From Martinezella hainanensis (GTDB lineage Bacteria; Pseudomonadota; Alphaproteobacteria; Rhizobiales; Rhizobiaceae): a stretch of DNA of 64,000 nt. The stretch covers positions 124,001 to 188,000 of the forward strand of contig NZ_FMAC01000006.1 in assembly GCF_900094555.1 (NCBI RefSeq). Reading direction: 5' to 3'. The notes under the pieces were generated by a model, which worked only from the letters and a program-made list of their open reading frames with translations, did no database searches and was not told the origin of the DNA. Shown in pieces: positions 16,315-23,530 of the stretch (positions are counted from its first letter, which is position 1; each line of letters starts with the position of its first letter). The translations under genes were made by a program, and so were the position numbers.

Positions 16315-17689
16315 ATTGCTGCGCAGCACGCCCTTCAGGCTGGCAATATCGTTCGGGCTTTTCTTCATCGTCGCCTTCCTCGTCGCCGGCTTCGTCGCCT
16401 ACGGCCTGATGAAGCGCGAGCTGGCGAGATCGCTCGACGTGTCCATCAAGGACACCTATTCGGTTGTGGCCTCGACCTATTCCTCCAACGACCTGGAGGA
16501 TCTCATCGCGGCGGTCGACACCTATTCGGTCCTCAAGCGCCCGGAAGATCAGGTCTTCCTTTTACTCGATGCCAAGGGAGCAAAGCTCGCCGGAAATGTT
16601 CCCGCCGCAACTGTGACGCCCGGCCTTTCGACCGTTGCCGCGACCCTGTTCGGACTTGGCGATGACGATCCGCTGCGCCTTGTCGCCGGCAATGTTGGCG
16701 GCAACGCCCTGGTCGTCGGCCAAAGCTACCGCGAAACCGACCGGATCGAGCAGATCGCGCTCATGAGCTTCGCATGGGCCTCGGTCATCATCGTCGCGGC
16801 AATCGTCCTCGGCGGAACCGTACTGGCAACGCGCACGCAACGCCGGCTTGAGGCGATCGAGCGAACTCTGGTCGACGTTTCGGCAGGCAACCTGGCTCGA
16901 CGAATTCCGATCCGCGGCAATGGCGATGATATCGACGTCGTTTCCATGCATATAAATCAGGCCCTTGGCCGGCTCTCCGCACTCGTTGACGGAATGCGGC
17001 AGGTCAGCACGGACATCGCGCACGATCTGAAGACTCCCCTCAACCGGCTCGGATTCACCATTGAACGGGCGCTGCAGCGCCTGGAGCGGTCCGAAAATGT
17101 GGAGGACCTGCTTCTCGACGCCAGCGACGAAACAACTAGAATCAACGCTACCTTTGAAGCCCTGCTCCGCATCTCGCAGATCGAGGCTGGCGCCCGAAAG
17201 ACGCGTTTCAAACCGGTCGATCTGGGAGCCATCATGGCGTCGGTTGCAGAAATCTACGCTGACGTTGCCGAAGACGCCGGGCAATGCTTGGCATTGAAGC
17301 CTTTGGCTTCCCGCCCCTGGCCCATAGACGGCGATCGGGAATTGCTTACACAGCTCTTCGTCAATCTTGTCGAAAACGCAATCACCCACTGCCCGCCCGG
17401 AACGACCATTACCCTATCGCTGACGCCTGGGGAGCAACATTATCACGCCCGCGTGGCCGATAGCGGCAACGGTATTCCCGAAGAGGAACGCGAACTGGTG
17501 TTCCGGCGGCTTTATCGTTTGGACAAGAGCCGGACGACGCCAGGTAATGGGCTGGGGCTTAGCCTGGTCAAGGCAATCGCCGACCTCCATGGTGCGCCCG
17601 TTACGCTCGAAGACAACAAGCCAGGCCTGTGCGTTTGCATGTGTTTTCCACCCACGCGTCCCAGAGTCGAAAATGAAACCAAGCACTGA
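16301..17689 (+). CDS. HAMP-domain sensor histidine kinase
   Basis: A 462-residue inner-membrane kinase. Two transmembrane helices (about 15-36 and 157-176) flank a periplasmic sensor of about 120 residues. HAMP follows at about 178-230. The H-box is DIAHDLKTPLNRL with His241. The catalytic domain has the N-box NLVENAITHCPPG, the G1 box ADSGNGIPEEER and the G2 box GNGLGLSLV. It overlaps the response regulator and is its cognate partner. The sensed signal is unknown. The DUF347 unit transcribed in the other direction suggests an envelope-stress or small-molecule cue. Confidence 0.92.
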   Translation: MHRDRLLRSTPFRLAISFGLFFIVAFLVAGFVAYGLMKRELARSLDVSIKDTYSVVASTYSSNDLEDLIAAVDTYSVLKRPEDQVFLLLDAKGAKLAGNVPAATVTPGLSTVAATLFGLGDDDPLRLVAGNVGGNALVVGQSYRETDRIEQIALMSFAWASVIIVAAIVLGGTVLATRTQRRLEAIERTLVDVSAGNLARRIPIRGNGDDIDVVSMHINQALGRLSALVDGMRQVSTDIAHDLKTPLNRLGFTIERALQRLERSENVEDLLLDASDETTRINATFEALLRISQIEAGARKTRFKPVDLGAIMASVAEIYADVAEDAGQCLALKPLASRPWPIDGDRELLTQLFVNLVENAITHCPPGTTITLSLTPGEQHYHARVADSGNGIPEEERELVFRRLYRLDKSRTTPGNGLGLSLVKAIADLHGAPVTLEDNKPGLCVCMCFPPTRPRVENETKH

Positions 17690-18039
17690 AGAACGGAACC
17701 GCCGAGGCGCAGCATCCATGCAAATGCAAAGCTTCCAGCGTGACACTAGCGTTGCGCCAGCGGATCGCATCACGAATGCGACCTTGTACAGCGAGTACCT
17801 CACCTGCGAAAACGGCAAATCTTAATCGCCCTTGATGGGATATGAACCGCCGGCGGTGCTATTACAAACACCGTCCGTCTCAAATTCGGGAACTTCTTGA
17901 TACTTCGCAGTACACGTTGAGGGCTACCGAACGTTCGGCCAGGACCGTCACGCTGCGCCCGGCAGCGCGTTGACGCGCATGGAATAATCAGCGGCGATGT
18001 GAGGTATGAGCAAACCACACAGCATGTTTAAGCGTTCGG
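17690..18039. other. Intergenic between convergent genes
   Basis: No gene is convincing here. A 12-bp palindrome, CCGAACGTTCGG, lies at 17927-17938. No T-tailed terminator was recognised. Confidence 0.4.
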
Positions 18040-18951
18040 CTACTGCACCCCGAACTTCCGAACGGCAAAATCCAGAAAGCTTCGCAGCTTCGGTGTCATT
18101 CGCCTGTCGGGCGCATAGAGCGCGTGGAGCGGACGGGCGGGCGGTTCATACTCTGGCAAGAGCCTCACCAGGCGCCCGGCTTTGATCTCTGCGACTACCA
18201 GCTCATGCGGCTGCAGCAATACCCCCATACCGGCGACAGCAGCGGCGCGCAGCGCTTCGCCGCTATCGGTCGAAAATCTGCCGGCGATCCGGACGGATAT
18301 GACACCACCCGGGCCATCGAATACCCATTGCGTTCTAAGCGACGTGTGTGAAAACACCAGGCATTCGTGCTGTTGCAGTTCTTCCGGTTTGGTCAGTTTT
18401 TCTGCCGACCTCAGATAAGAGGGCGCGGCACACAAAACCAAGCGAAGAGGTGCAAGCCCCCTTGCCAGCAATTGGCTATCCGGGAGTACTCCGGTTCGGA
18501 AGGCAATATCGAAGCCCTCTTCTACGAGGTCTACGGTCCGATTGGTCAGGCTGAGATCCAAGGACACTTCCGGATGCAGCTTTAAATATTCCGGTATTTC
18601 AGGCGCGAGCGCGTGACTGCCGAACGTGATCGGCGCACTGACGCGAAGTCGCCCTCTCGGGATCAGGCGGGTCTCGGCAATCAGCGCCTCGGCTGCCTCC
18701 ATCTCCGCTATGATGTTCTTCGCATGGTCATAGAATATGCGACCACCGTCGGTAAGGCTTTGCCTACGCGTGGTACGGTTCAGCAGCTGAATGCCGAAAT
18801 CCTGCTCCAGCGCTCTCAGTTGTTTCCCTGCCAATTGGGATGACAAACCAAGCTCCGCGGCAGCAGCCGAAATCGAACCTGTTTCAACGGCTTTCACAAA
18901 AACATGCATGCAAGCCAGTCTGTCCATTTGAAACTCAATGTTTTCTATCAT
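18040..18951 (-). CDS. LysR-family transcriptional regulator
   Basis: A 303-residue LTTR. The ATG at 18951 has AGGA five bases upstream. The DNA-binding domain (LACMHVFVKAVETGSISAAAAELG...RALEQDFGIQLLNRTTRR) is followed by the effector domain beginning LRVSAPITFGSHAL. The C-terminus (RPLHALYAPDRRMTPKLRSFLDFAV) is typical of the CrgA/DmlR-like group. It diverges from an alpha/beta hydrolase gene with about 110 bp between the starts and probably regulates it. Confidence 0.9.
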   Translation of the reverse strand: MIENIEFQMDRLACMHVFVKAVETGSISAAAAELGLSSQLAGKQLRALEQDFGIQLLNRTTRRQSLTDGGRIFYDHAKNIIAEMEAAEALIAETRLIPRGRLRVSAPITFGSHALAPEIPEYLKLHPEVSLDLSLTNRTVDLVEEGFDIAFRTGVLPDSQLLARGLAPLRLVLCAAPSYLRSAEKLTKPEELQQHECLVFSHTSLRTQWVFDGPGGVISVRIAGRFSTDSGEALRAAAVAGMGVLLQPHELVVAEIKAGRLVRLLPEYEPPARPLHALYAPDRRMTPKLRSFLDFAVRKFGVQ

Positions 18952-19061
18952 GATCCTATTCGGATATTTATCCTCAATATTTTCATATGTACAAGTGCCT
19001 TCCATCTGATCGCGTTGCCTTCCGCACAGCCCGCGGTGGGCCTAGTTCAAAGGAGCACTTG

Positions 19062-19840
19062 ATGTCATCATTCGCAAAAAAGCAGTCGTGGCCGCCGTTC
19101 TGGGCAGCTCGGCATTGGCTTCAAACGCAGCCCCCACCGGTGCGGCGGAGGTCGAAAAACCTGTCGTTGTGCTTGTGCATGGCGCGTTTGCCGATGGATC
19201 GGCGTGGAACAAGGTCATTCCACTCCTTCAAAAGGAGGGATTGAAGGTTGTTTCCGTACAGAACCCGCTTACATCGCTGGCCGATGATGTCGCAGCCACA
19301 CGGCGCGCATTGGACATGCAGACCGGCCCCGTCGTTCTGGTTGGTCACTCCTGGGGCGGTGCCGTCATCACGGAAGCTGGCCAGCATGAGCGCGTCAAAT
19401 CGCTGGTTTATGTCGCTGCATTCGCTCCGTCGAAAGGACAGTCGGTTGCAGGTTTGTCCAAGGACTATCCGGTTCCCTCAGGTTTCGCACACATCATCGC
19501 GGACAAAGAGGGCTTCCTGACACTCAGCTCTGAAGGGATCGCAAACCACCTTGCCCAGGATCTTCCGGTGGAAGAAACACGGCTGATGGCGGCCACGCAA
19601 GGTCCCGTGCGCGGTAAGAATTTCGAGGAGGAAGTGAGCGATGCGGCTTGGAAGACGAAGCCTTCATGGTACATCATCAGCGAGCAGGACCGCATGATTC
19701 AGCCGGATCTACAGAAGGCGATGGCAACGAAAATCTCAGCTCACGTCGTGAGCTTGGCGGCAGGACACACGCCACAGCTGTCACAGCCTGCGGAAGTCGC
19801 CAAGGTGATTCTGGCAGCGACGACAGATCTGTCGAAATAA
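19062..19840 (+). pseudogene. Exported alpha/beta hydrolase with a frameshift in the signal peptide
   Basis: The hydrolase body (19088-19840) is complete: VVLVHGAFADGSAW (oxyanion loop), LVGHSWGGA (nucleophile Ser), SEQDRMIQP (acid) and AGHTPQLSQP (His). It is an EstC/salicylate-esterase-like hydrolase. The only well-placed start is the ATG at 19062 (AAGGAGCACTTG upstream), and it is in another frame. The run of six A at 19076-19081 explains this: with seven A the reading would be MSSFAKKAVVAAVLGSSALA, a normal signal peptide, running straight into the body. Without that, translation would need the GTG at 19088, giving no export signal. It may be a sequencing error, a slippage-based switch or a real inactivation. 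Confidence 0.7.
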
Positions 19841-19850
19841 TGGTAGGCGA

Positions 19851-19924
19851 TGCGCGCTGGTATCAGCGCGCAGCCATTGACCTATATGCCGCCCTTCGTG
19901 AGCGCAGTGTGGTCTGCGCTCACG
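19851..19924. repeat. Two adjacent perfect hairpins
   Basis: TGCGCGCTG/CAGCGCGCA (19851-19859 and 19864-19872, 4-base loop) and CGTGAGCGCAG/CTGCGCTCACG (19897-19907 and 19914-19924, 6-base loop). They start 10 bases after the hydrolase stop. Neither has a T-run, so they may protect the mRNA 3' end or act with Rho. Confidence 0.55.
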
Positions 19925-20367
19925 GATCGCATGCTTGATCACGTTGCGACGGTGTTGATCAGCACCTACGTCAGTTGAATGGCAGCCATCCCGCAACAGT
20001 CGCCGCTTCAAGAAGCCGTGTGATGGCTAAATGCTCCTATTTAATCATGGCTTAGTAAGCGATTTGCGGATCGCAGAAACGATCTAACATCGGTGCAGAA
20101 TGCTTCGCCATCTGCAGTCAAAGGGATCATGATCGCCTTAAATGCCAGCTAGCCACTTCACTCATAGCTTAAAATTGCAGAGGCACTCGATAACGATGGT
20201 CGGTTCAGGATCTTGGCGCCAACATCGACAACATGCCGAACCATAAAGGTCGTACAAATCCTCGCGGCCGCCAGGCCAATTGGACCTCGCCCCACTCCTT
20301 GATCATCAGTGCCATGAGAGCGAGAAGTTGTTCAGTTGAACCCAAACTCTCTCTGCAGCCACCTGTG
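19925..20367. other. Intergenic, no gene seen
   Basis: About 440 bp between the hairpins and the end of the TetR gene. No open frame here has a ribosome site or a recognisable domain. Confidence 0.4.
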
Positions 20368-21003
20368 TCAAACCAGGATAGATCCGAACACGGCTTGGAC
20401 GAACTCCTTCAGTGGACGATTACTTTTCTCGGCTTTCATGCGCACCAAGGCACCCTCCCAACTGTTCAGCAGGAACCGAGCAAGCAGCGAGGCGGGAAGT
20501 TGATTTTTCATCGCGCCAGTCCGCTGCGCTTGCACTATGCATGTTTCGAGAAGGCCGCTCCATGTTTCAAAATGCTCCGCGAGCCGGCTGCGCATCGCCG
20601 TACTTTGGTCGGCGACCTCTAGGCTGAGATTTCCGAGCATGCAGCCGCCGGCATATCCGGCGGCCTCGTAACCCTGCATTCTCTCTTCGAAGTAGGTCTG
20701 CAGACGCTTTAGCGGTGGGACGTTACCATCACCAAGGAGCGCACGCAGTTCGGGCAGACCTTTTTCAAAGTAGAAATCGATAACCTGCTCTCCGAATGCT
20801 TCCTTGCTTTCGAAATGGTTGTAGAACGACCCCTTGGGCAATCCTGCTTCGTCGACAATGTCCTTGATCCCGCTTGCGGTGTATCCCGCCTCGTGAAACA
20901 TCCGCATTCCCGCCCGGATCAGGTTGTCGCGCGTATTCGGATTGGGCTTCGGCCCACGAGGTGCTGCAGGTTTTTGCGTTTGCACGGCGGCGCTCCATTT
21001 CAA
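20368..21003 (-). CDS. TetR-family repressor (NemR-like)
   Basis: A 211-residue repressor. The N-terminal helix-turn-helix is at about residues 22-70 (TRDNLIRAGMRMFHEAGY...IVDEAGLPKGSFYNHFESKEAF). The C-terminal ligand domain contains AGGCMLGNLSLEVAD, whose cysteine sits where NemR/AcuR-like repressors of Old Yellow Enzyme genes carry one. It diverges from an ene-reductase gene, and the shared intergenic region carries an 18-bp sequence in two inverted copies, so it most likely represses the ene-reductase and itself. Confidence 0.88.
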   Translation of the reverse strand: MKWSAAVQTQKPAAPRGPKPNPNTRDNLIRAGMRMFHEAGYTASGIKDIVDEAGLPKGSFYNHFESKEAFGEQVIDFYFEKGLPELRALLGDGNVPPLKRLQTYFEERMQGYEAAGYAGGCMLGNLSLEVADQSTAMRSRLAEHFETWSGLLETCIVQAQRTGAMKNQLPASLLARFLLNSWEGALVRMKAEKSNRPLKEFVQAVFGSILV

Positions 21004-21004
21004 G

Positions 21005-21112
21005 AATATGACCGGTCGTCTTTTATTTCGGCGCTCATGGACCGCCTGTCAAGATCGCCACACCGGCAGCCTCTCCCTACGGCTTGACTAATTCAAGACG
21101 ACCGGTCATATT
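21005..21112. promoter_or_regulatory. Inverted 18-bp operator pair with GACCGGTC core
   Basis: AATATGACCGGTCGTCTT (21005-21022) recurs as its exact reverse complement at 21095-21112. Each copy contains the palindrome GACCGGTC. One copy abuts the tetR start and the other lies about 85 bp before the ene-reductase start, as expected for one repressor controlling both promoters. Confidence 0.8.
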
Positions 21113-21195
21113 AAATTAAGTCGACAGCCTTCAAGGTACGTTCCCTGTCGAAACCGCTCCGGCGCCTCCGCCCCTGCACAAAGGATTTCTCGTCA

Positions 21196-22299
21196 ATGTC
21201 TTCTCTCTTTTCGCCTCTTAAACTGGGCCAATACGAGCTTGCCCATCGTGTCGTCATGGCGCCGCTGACCCGCATGCGCGCCGGTCTCGGAAACGTGCCG
21301 AACGAACACGCTCCGAAATATTACGGTCAGCGCGCATCCGCGGGCGGGCTGATCATTGCTGAGGCGACCCAGATCACTCCTTACGGCCAAGGCTATCCGC
21401 AAACGCCGGGCATCCATTCCCCTGAGCAGATCGAGGGCTGGAAGAAGGTCACTGATGCTGTTCATGCCAAAGGCGGCATCATCTTCCTGCAGCTTTGGCA
21501 TGTCGGGCGGTCATCGCATTCGAGTTTCCAACCGAATGGCGAACTGCCGGTCGCACCGTCGGCGATTGCGATTACCGGCCAGACATCGCTGACACCCGAA
21601 TGGAACCAGGTTCCTTACGAGACACCGCGGGCGCTCGAACCGGGAGATATCTCCGGGATCATCGAGGCCTATCGCGAGGGCGCGCGCAATGCCTTGGCAG
21701 CCGGATTCGACGGCGTGGAGCTGCACGGCGCCAATGGTTATCTGATCCAGCAGTTCCTGGACGACAGCTCGAACAAGCGCACCGACATCTACGGCGGATC
21801 AATCGAGAACCGCGTCCGTCTGCTTGCCGAAGTGACAGCCGCACTGATCGACGTCTGGGGTGCGGATCGCATCGGTGTCCGCCTTTCACCGTTTGGCACC
21901 TACAACGACGTGGGCGACAGCGATCCGGTCGGACTCTACGGCCACGCCCTTTCGCGCTTGAGCGAGTTGGACATCGCCTATGTCAGTCTGATCGAGGCAC
22001 GTGCAGTGGCAGGGATGGAGATCGATGCGCCCCAGGCCGTCGATCAGCTTCGCTCTTTCTGGCGCAAGCCCTTGATCCTCGCCGGAGGCTTCACCGGCGG
22101 CTCGGCTGATGAGGCCATCCGCGCGGGCCGGGCCGATGCTGTCGCCTTCGGACGACAGTTCATCGCCAATCCCGACCTGCCTCGTCGACTGCAGATCGGC
22201 GCCTCGCTCAATCCCCACGACCGCTCGACCTTCTACGGCGGCGGTGCTGCCGGTTATGTCGACTACCCGGCACTTGACGCCACGCAAGCAGCCGAGTGA
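21196..22299 (+). CDS. Old Yellow Enzyme family ene-reductase (NemA-like)
   Basis: A 367-residue FMN-dependent TIM-barrel enzyme. Diagnostic segments are VVMAPLTRMRA (FMN-binding Thr), LQLWHVGRSSH, FDGVELHGANGYLIQQFLDD with the catalytic His/Asn pair, TDIYGGSIENRVRLLAEV, and GRQFIANPDLPRRL at the phosphate site. Family members reduce activated C=C bonds of N-ethylmaleimide, enones or nitrate esters using NADPH. It is under the divergent TetR repressor and is followed after 66 bp by an NAD(P)-binding protein that is probably in the same unit. Confidence 0.9.
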   Translation: MSSLFSPLKLGQYELAHRVVMAPLTRMRAGLGNVPNEHAPKYYGQRASAGGLIIAEATQITPYGQGYPQTPGIHSPEQIEGWKKVTDAVHAKGGIIFLQLWHVGRSSHSSFQPNGELPVAPSAIAITGQTSLTPEWNQVPYETPRALEPGDISGIIEAYREGARNALAAGFDGVELHGANGYLIQQFLDDSSNKRTDIYGGSIENRVRLLAEVTAALIDVWGADRIGVRLSPFGTYNDVGDSDPVGLYGHALSRLSELDIAYVSLIEARAVAGMEIDAPQAVDQLRSFWRKPLILAGGFTGGSADEAIRAGRADAVAFGRQFIANPDLPRRLQIGASLNPHDRSTFYGGGAAGYVDYPALDATQAAE

Positions 22300-22365
22300 C
22301 GGCAAGCCTGGCCAATATCATCCGTCACCAGCAGCAGAACATCATTTATTCCGGAGAAAAACCAA

Positions 22366-23028
22366 ATGCACATCGTTCTCTTAGCTTCAACCGGTCGCGC
22401 AGGCCGCACGATTCTCACCGAGCTTGTAAGCCGCGGACATCAGGTGACAGCAGTTGCCCGCGACCTCGGCAAGCTTCCCGCAGACCTTCCCGAAACCGTA
22501 AAGATCGTCCGCGACGATCTAGGCAGCGCGGACAGGATCGCGGAAATCATCGCGGGGTCGGATGCCGTCGTCAGTGCCTTTGGCCCTCCGCGCGACGATC
22601 CCAGATTCACGTCGGATGAGAGTTATACCGACCTGCTGCCCGACACCGTCAAGCGCATCATCACGGCGGTTCAAAAAGCCAAGGCCCCACGGCTCATCGT
22701 TGTCGGCGGAGCCGGTTCTCTCGAATTTTCGCCCGGTGTCACCGTACTCGACTCCGGCCATTGGCCGAAGCCATTCATCCCGATCGCCCGATCGCATGTA
22801 AAAGCCTTTGCAGCCCTACGGGCATCCGACATCAATTGGACCTATTTCAGCCCTCCGATACTGATCGATCTTGGTGATCGCACCGGCAAGTTCCGTCTCG
22901 GTGGCGATAATCTCATCAAAGACGAACAAGGGAAAAGCTGGGTCTCCTTCGAGGACTATGCCATCGCCCTTGTCGACGAGCTCGAAAAGCCGGTGCACGA
23001 ACGAGCCCGATTTACGATCGGGTATTGA
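22366..23028 (+). CDS. NAD(P)-binding atypical SDR (YwnB/NmrA-like)
   Basis: A 220-residue Rossmann protein: MHIVLLASTGRAGRTILTEL has the GxxGxxG-type loop, and ARDLGKLP is the segment that typically follows strand 2. LIVVGGAGSLEF and YFSPP match the flavin-reductase-like/YwnB group. There is no classical YxxxK. GGAG lies upstream of the ATG. It follows the ene-reductase on the same strand and may supply a related reductive step. The substrate is unknown. Confidence 0.8.
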   Translation: MHIVLLASTGRAGRTILTELVSRGHQVTAVARDLGKLPADLPETVKIVRDDLGSADRIAEIIAGSDAVVSAFGPPRDDPRFTSDESYTDLLPDTVKRIITAVQKAKAPRLIVVGGAGSLEFSPGVTVLDSGHWPKPFIPIARSHVKAFAALRASDINWTYFSPPILIDLGDRTGKFRLGGDNLIKDEQGKSWVSFEDYAIALVDELEKPVHERARFTIGY

Positions 23029-23224
23029 AGGAAGACCATGGTCTTAACGTTTGGGCCGCCGGAGATCGAACGTGGCCCAAACCGCTTCCCTCACGAAATG
23101 AACCACGTCGGCTTAGTTTGCGAAGCAGCCTTCGTAGTCCTGATTGGCCGACTTCCACAATGACCTCTTCGAGAGAGAGAACCAACGCATCCTCCGTGAC
23201 GCTTTTCGGGATAGGCGACGCCAT
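23012..23224 (-). CDS. Small hypothetical protein, 70 aa
   Basis: From ATG 23224 (AGGAGG six bases upstream) the product begins MASPIPKSVTEDALVLSLEE and continues VGQSGLRRLLRKLSRRGS. It is a short amphipathic, basic-ended protein without a known motif. Its 3' end overlaps the preceding convergent gene by 17 bp. The strong ribosome site is the main argument for it. Confidence 0.35.
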   Translation of the reverse strand: MASPIPKSVTEDALVLSLEEVIVEVGQSGLRRLLRKLSRRGSFREGSGLGHVRSPAAQTLRPWSSFNTRS

Positions 23225-23360
23225 GACGACCTCCTGCACGGCCAATAAAGGCTCAGTTCCGCGGCAGCAAAGACCGGTCGGCTCAATCTGAGTTTTCTAG
23301 TGCCGAAATGGATGACGCTACGGACAAGCTTCCATGACGCCCGATCACCTTGGCACGCTC

Positions 23361-23387
23361 GCGGCGTGGACAACTGATCCACGCCGC
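23361..23387 (-). terminator. Hairpin after the Cus operon
   Basis: GCGGCGTGGA (23361-23370) and TCCACGCCGC (23378-23387) pair perfectly with a 7-base loop, 12 bp beyond the stop of the last small gene of the operon. A T-run is missing. Confidence 0.45.
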
Positions 23388-23398
23388 GGGCAAAATCG

Positions 23399-23518
23399 TC
23401 AGCGGTAGAACAGATACTTGACCAGCGCAGCGATCGCCAGCACGACGAGGATGATTGCGAGCAGACCCGCCAGGCCCATGCCCCACATCATGCTGCCCCC
23501 CATCACTTCATTCATCAT
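23399..23518 (-). CDS. 39-aa membrane protein at the end of the Cus operon
   Basis: A very short gene with an excellent ribosome site (AGGAGG, six bases before ATG). The product has a Met-rich N-terminus (MMNEVMGGSMMWGMG), then one hydrophobic helix (LAGLLAIILVVLAIAALV) and a basic end (KYLFYR). It starts 13 bp after the cusA stop on the same strand, so it is co-transcribed. The cluster of methionines before the membrane helix suggests Cu(I)/Ag(I) binding or a small regulatory subunit of the RND pump. This is inference; no named family is known to me. Confidence 0.6.
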   Translation of the reverse strand: MMNEVMGGSMMWGMGLAGLLAIILVVLAIAALVKYLFYR

Positions 23519-23530
23519 CGAATCCTCCTT

